From NCBI GenBank assembly GCA_017591395.1, contig WEDG01006415.1:124001-188000 (forward strand): a DNA stretch of 64,000 nt, in the 5' to 3' direction. This document shows, piece after piece, positions 62,757-64,000 of the stretch (position 1 is the stretch's first letter; each line of letters starts with the position of its first letter). A model generated the notes under the pieces. The model worked only from the letters and a program-made list of their open reading frames with translations. It did not search any database and was not told the origin of the DNA. The position numbers were made by a program, and so were the translations under genes. The DNA is from Schistocephalus solidus. Its lineage: Eukaryota; Platyhelminthes; Cestoda; Diphyllobothriidea; Diphyllobothriidae.

Positions 62757-64000
62757 ATCAAAAAATTGGAAGACAAGCTTGGGGATTTAAGGAAGTTCCT
62801 GAAGCAGAATAATGACGGACAGAAAGAAAATACCTGCGTCAGACCAAAAAAAGCAAAACCTAACTTATTCAAGACAACACCGTCATAGAAGCTTCTGAAT
62901 TTATGGGTTGCAACCCAGTAAATGCCGAATTGGATAACATAAATATCAGGACAACTTCAACAGTGCCTCTTCCAAAGACAGTCTCAACTTCAAACTAAAC
63001 TTGTTTAGAATTAAGAATTTATATTTGGTTAGCACCGGCAAGGCACTGTCTAAGCAAACACTAGTAACGAAATAAAGTTATGACAATGTGTGCAGATAAA
63101 ATGTACAAATACATAACTTGTCCTGCTATGTCAACAGTTAGCAATGTTTTAAAATTAATAGTGAACTAGAAAAAATAGGCAGTGAAAAAAAATCCAACCA
63201 TAAAATTGGAGGCAGAGTTCAATAGGCCTTCATTTTTGAATAGAAGGTAGTAGAAAAAAACTACTTAGGAAAAAATGGTCAGGTTGTTCAGTAGGGTAAT
63301 ACTGTAGTAGTATTTCAGAATAGATGCTCAAGTGCAATCCTCTGTTGGTAATATAGGAGCAAGTGGAGGACCAATTGGCAAAGTTTCCAAAAGGGGTTTG
63401 CCATTAACTTTAGGAATAGTTGCTCATACTGATGAAAATAACATCGTCAACCAGAGTAGCATTCTTCCTAATACTGATGCTCTATCAAAAAATCTGAACT
63501 CAAAGTCACCAAACATACATTTCGACCGAAAACGAAATCTTCTTATTAAAGGGGTTCCCGAGTCCACTTCTCTGATTGCAAAGGAAAGGGTAGAACATGG
63601 CTTCAGTCTTTTCCGAGAATACTCATATTCGATTCTTCGAGATGGCGAATGCGTAACAGTGCACAAAGCATTCCGTTTAGGAAAACGGATGTTTCACATG
63701 AACTATCATCACCAAGGCCTCTTAAAATCATTTCTTGAAAATGATGTTCAGGCTTCACGCCTCCTAGAACGGAGAACGGCTCTCCGTAGCTCACAAAGGG
63801 ATGTGTATTTTCAGCCGGATTACGAACCCAAGGAAAGGTACAAAATGAGGATGCTGAGAGCAGAACTGAAGAGGAGGACCAAGCAGGGGGAAAAATGCCT
63901 CCAAATAAAGGACGGGGAAATAAAAGTGATAAAGAGGTCTTTCTTATGGCAGACCCCGTACATAATCAAGGTGGATTCTCGCCGAGACGGAGGACACTAA
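62757..64000 (+). CDS. LINE ORF1 protein (partly open)
   Basis: From 63332 to the TAA at 63998-64000 the frame is open for 222 codons. It encodes FDRKRNLLIKGVPESTSLIA, VHKAFRLGKRMFHMNYHHQG, RRTALRSSQRDVYFQPDYEP and KERYKMRMLRAELKRRTKQG. This is the nucleic-acid-binding ORF1 of the CR1/jockey-like LINE, since AFxLGKR and the basic C-terminus recur in the 9.1-11.0 kb copy. Upstream, in another frame near 62764, KKLEDKLGDLRKFLKQNN looks like the coiled-coil N-terminus, so a frameshift separates the two parts. No ATG opens the 63332 frame. ORF2 would follow beyond the window. Confidence 0.6.

Noticed and set aside
1..64000. CRISPR-like arrays, bacterial operons or phage-like modules
   Set aside because: The window has spliced genes and eukaryotic retroelements. 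The only regular-spaced repeats are the 303-bp tRNA-derived units.

Overview
The window is eukaryotic, A+T-rich and very dense in transposable elements. I read it as a parasitic flatworm, most likely a tapeworm of the diphyllobothriidean type. Three things suggest this: micro-introns of 32 and 40 nt in one gene, a long-intron ciliary gene in another, and an RTE-type LINE whose polyprotein ends in repeated C2H2-like fingers (GLVGHLxIH pattern), which I associate from memory with tapeworm genomes. The genus is an inference; no rRNA or mitochondrial marker is present.

Two host genes can be supported exon by exon, both on the minus strand. (1) At 3735-4301 is a complete three-exon tRNA adenosine deaminase subunit gene (ADAT2/TAD2-like). 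(2) From 22521 to about 56.6 kb is a roughly 34-kb gene for CFAP251/WDR66, a WD40 plus EF-hand-like protein of motile cilia. Sixteen exons are placed. All junction phases agree, and the part from the second visible exon to the stop is 934 codons. The true N-terminal exon or exons are not identified.

The rest is mobile DNA, mostly decayed. 1-0.6 kb: 3' remnant of the RTE LINE. 7.3-8.6 kb: fragment of a CR1/jockey-like LINE. 9.1-13.9 kb: a longer copy of that LINE, with a non-coding LTR pair (TRIM-like, 9677-10823) inserted in ORF1 and flanked by a 5-bp repeat. 14.7-17.5 kb and 19.6-20.5 kb: Ty3/gypsy pol fragments in opposite orientations. 21.5-22.2, 25.4-25.7, 29.4-30.3, 35.3-37.3 and 38.7-39.2 kb: tRNA-derived SINE modules, repeatedly arranged as inverted, head-to-head pairs or arrays. 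28.3-28.7 kb: Penelope-like fragment. 44.9-49.4 kb: a nearly full-length but broken RTE LINE with its zinc-finger tail, inside a CFAP251 intron. 59.8-64 kb: three LINE pieces in a row, the last an open ORF1 running to the window edge.

The strongest non-routine signals are the recurrent head-to-head tRNA-SINE palindromes (a 303-bp unit in the largest array) and the TRIM-like insertion, whose target duplication can be tested against the LINE reading frame it interrupts. I see no CRISPR, rRNA, operon or prokaryotic feature.
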